The notes below the pieces were generated by a model. The model did not search any database. It had not been told where the DNA came from and saw only the letters and a list, made by a program, of their open reading frames with translations. 64,000 bases of DNA from NCBI RefSeq assembly GCF_040649515.1, contig NZ_JBEZFP010000036.1, positions 1-64,000 of the forward strand, written 5' to 3'. Below, in pieces: positions 63,695-64,000 of the stretch; the first letter of the stretch is position 1, and each line of letters opens with the position of its first letter. Position numbers and translations under genes: made by a program. The DNA comes from Yinghuangia elevatio. GTDB taxonomy: Bacteria; Actinomycetota; Actinomycetes; Streptomycetales; Streptomycetaceae.

Positions 63695-63991
63695 ATGACC
63701 AGCCACGACGACCGGGTCCGCTATTTCGAGGCCTTCCATCGGCACGACTTCAACAACGACGGAGTGCTGAACTCCGAGGAGCTGATGGCGGCGTTGCAGG
63801 ACCTCGGCCGCGACGAGGAGGCCGCGGGCACCGAGCACCTGCTGCGCACGTACGACGCGGACGGCTCGGGCTCCATCAGCTTCGACGAGTTCCTGGCCTT
63901 GATGGAGAAGGCGGGGACCGAGACGAGCCCGCAGGCGAGCACCGACGTCTGGGACGCCCGCCGCGAAGACGACGAGAGGACACGCCCGTGA
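63695..63991 (+). CDS. EF-hand calcium-binding protein
   Basis: A 98-residue acidic protein with two canonical EF-hand loops: DFNNDGVLNSEE near residues 18-29 and DADGSGSISFDE near 54-65. Each has Asp/Asn/Ser at positions 1, 3 and 5, Gly at 6 and Glu at 12. This is the calmodulin-like pair seen in small streptomycete calcium proteins. No signal peptide, so it is cytosolic. GAGGAG lies 10 bases before ATG 63695. Its stop overlaps a possible GTG start (GTGA) of the next gene. Confidence 0.88.
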   Translation: MTSHDDRVRYFEAFHRHDFNNDGVLNSEELMAALQDLGRDEEAAGTEHLLRTYDADGSGSISFDEFLALMEKAGTETSPQASTDVWDARREDDERTRP

Positions 63992-64000
63992 CCACGCCGC
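63988..64000 (+). CDS. Possible start of a downstream gene, cut by the window edge
   Basis: GTG at 63988 overlaps the EF-hand stop (GTGA) and has GAGAGGA 7 bases upstream, the layout of a coupled second gene. Only four codons are visible, so nothing can be said of the product. Confidence 0.35.

Overview
The window is very GC-rich with a strong G/C bias at codon third positions, and GTG starts are common. A SARP regulator, ECF sigma factors, Tat and lipoprotein signals, a type I PKS and MsiK-style sugar ABC genes all point to a filamentous actinomycete of the Streptomyces type. I cannot name the species. I recognised no rRNA, tRNA, CRISPR array or transposase.

Layout. (1) 1-16.3 kb: one edge of a cryptic biosynthetic cluster. 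A one-module type I PKS (ACP-KS-AT-DH-KR-ACP, no thioesterase, docking-like tail) is divergent from a tight operon: fatty acyl-AMP ligase, acyl-CoA dehydrogenase-like flavoprotein, ferritin-like diiron oxygenase, a second adenylating enzyme, an MMPL exporter and a fumarase-superfamily lyase. A convergent SARP activator closes the set. The cluster must continue left of base 1. (2) 16.6-20.6 kb: DUF427 protein, secreted membrane-anchored protein, flavin split-barrel protein and PhoD-type phosphatase. (3) 20.7-27.6 kb: a sugar operon of ROK regulator, binding lipoprotein, two permeases, GH4 6-phospho-glycosidase and a BadF-type sugar kinase, with no ATPase gene. (4) 27.8-29.2 kb: two paralogous ECF sigma genes back to back, each preceded by the same 14-bp element.

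(5) 29.4-50.2 kb: an unusual type VII secretion-like island. It holds a membrane protein, an FHA-containing three-domain FtsK/EccC ATPase, two small Esx-like proteins that lack a WXG motif, a longer Esx-like protein, an 8.5-kb gene for a 2832-residue candidate cargo, a beta-helix/AAA+ fusion translationally coupled to it, and a membrane-anchored ricin-type lectin. EccB, EccD, EccE and mycosin are absent from the window. The Esx genes and the giant gene diverge from a mirror-symmetric pair of promoters (TGAACC-N16-CGTAC on each strand), so they are probably co-expressed by one ECF-type sigma factor. This is the best candidate here for an undescribed system.

(6) 50.3-59.6 kb: a catabolic block of bicupin, cyclic amidohydrolase, two class III CoA-transferases, MmgE/PrpD protein, CitE-like lyase and IclR regulator. 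Matching GTTCC-N7-GGAA(C/T) sites lie in both divergent control regions, which ties the block into one probable regulon. (7) 59.8-64 kb: HdeD-like membrane protein, DinB/maleylpyruvate-isomerase-fold protein, an unknown protein, a small membrane protein, a decayed cation diffusion facilitator and an EF-hand protein.

All functions come from reading translated sequence and motifs by eye. No database search was run.
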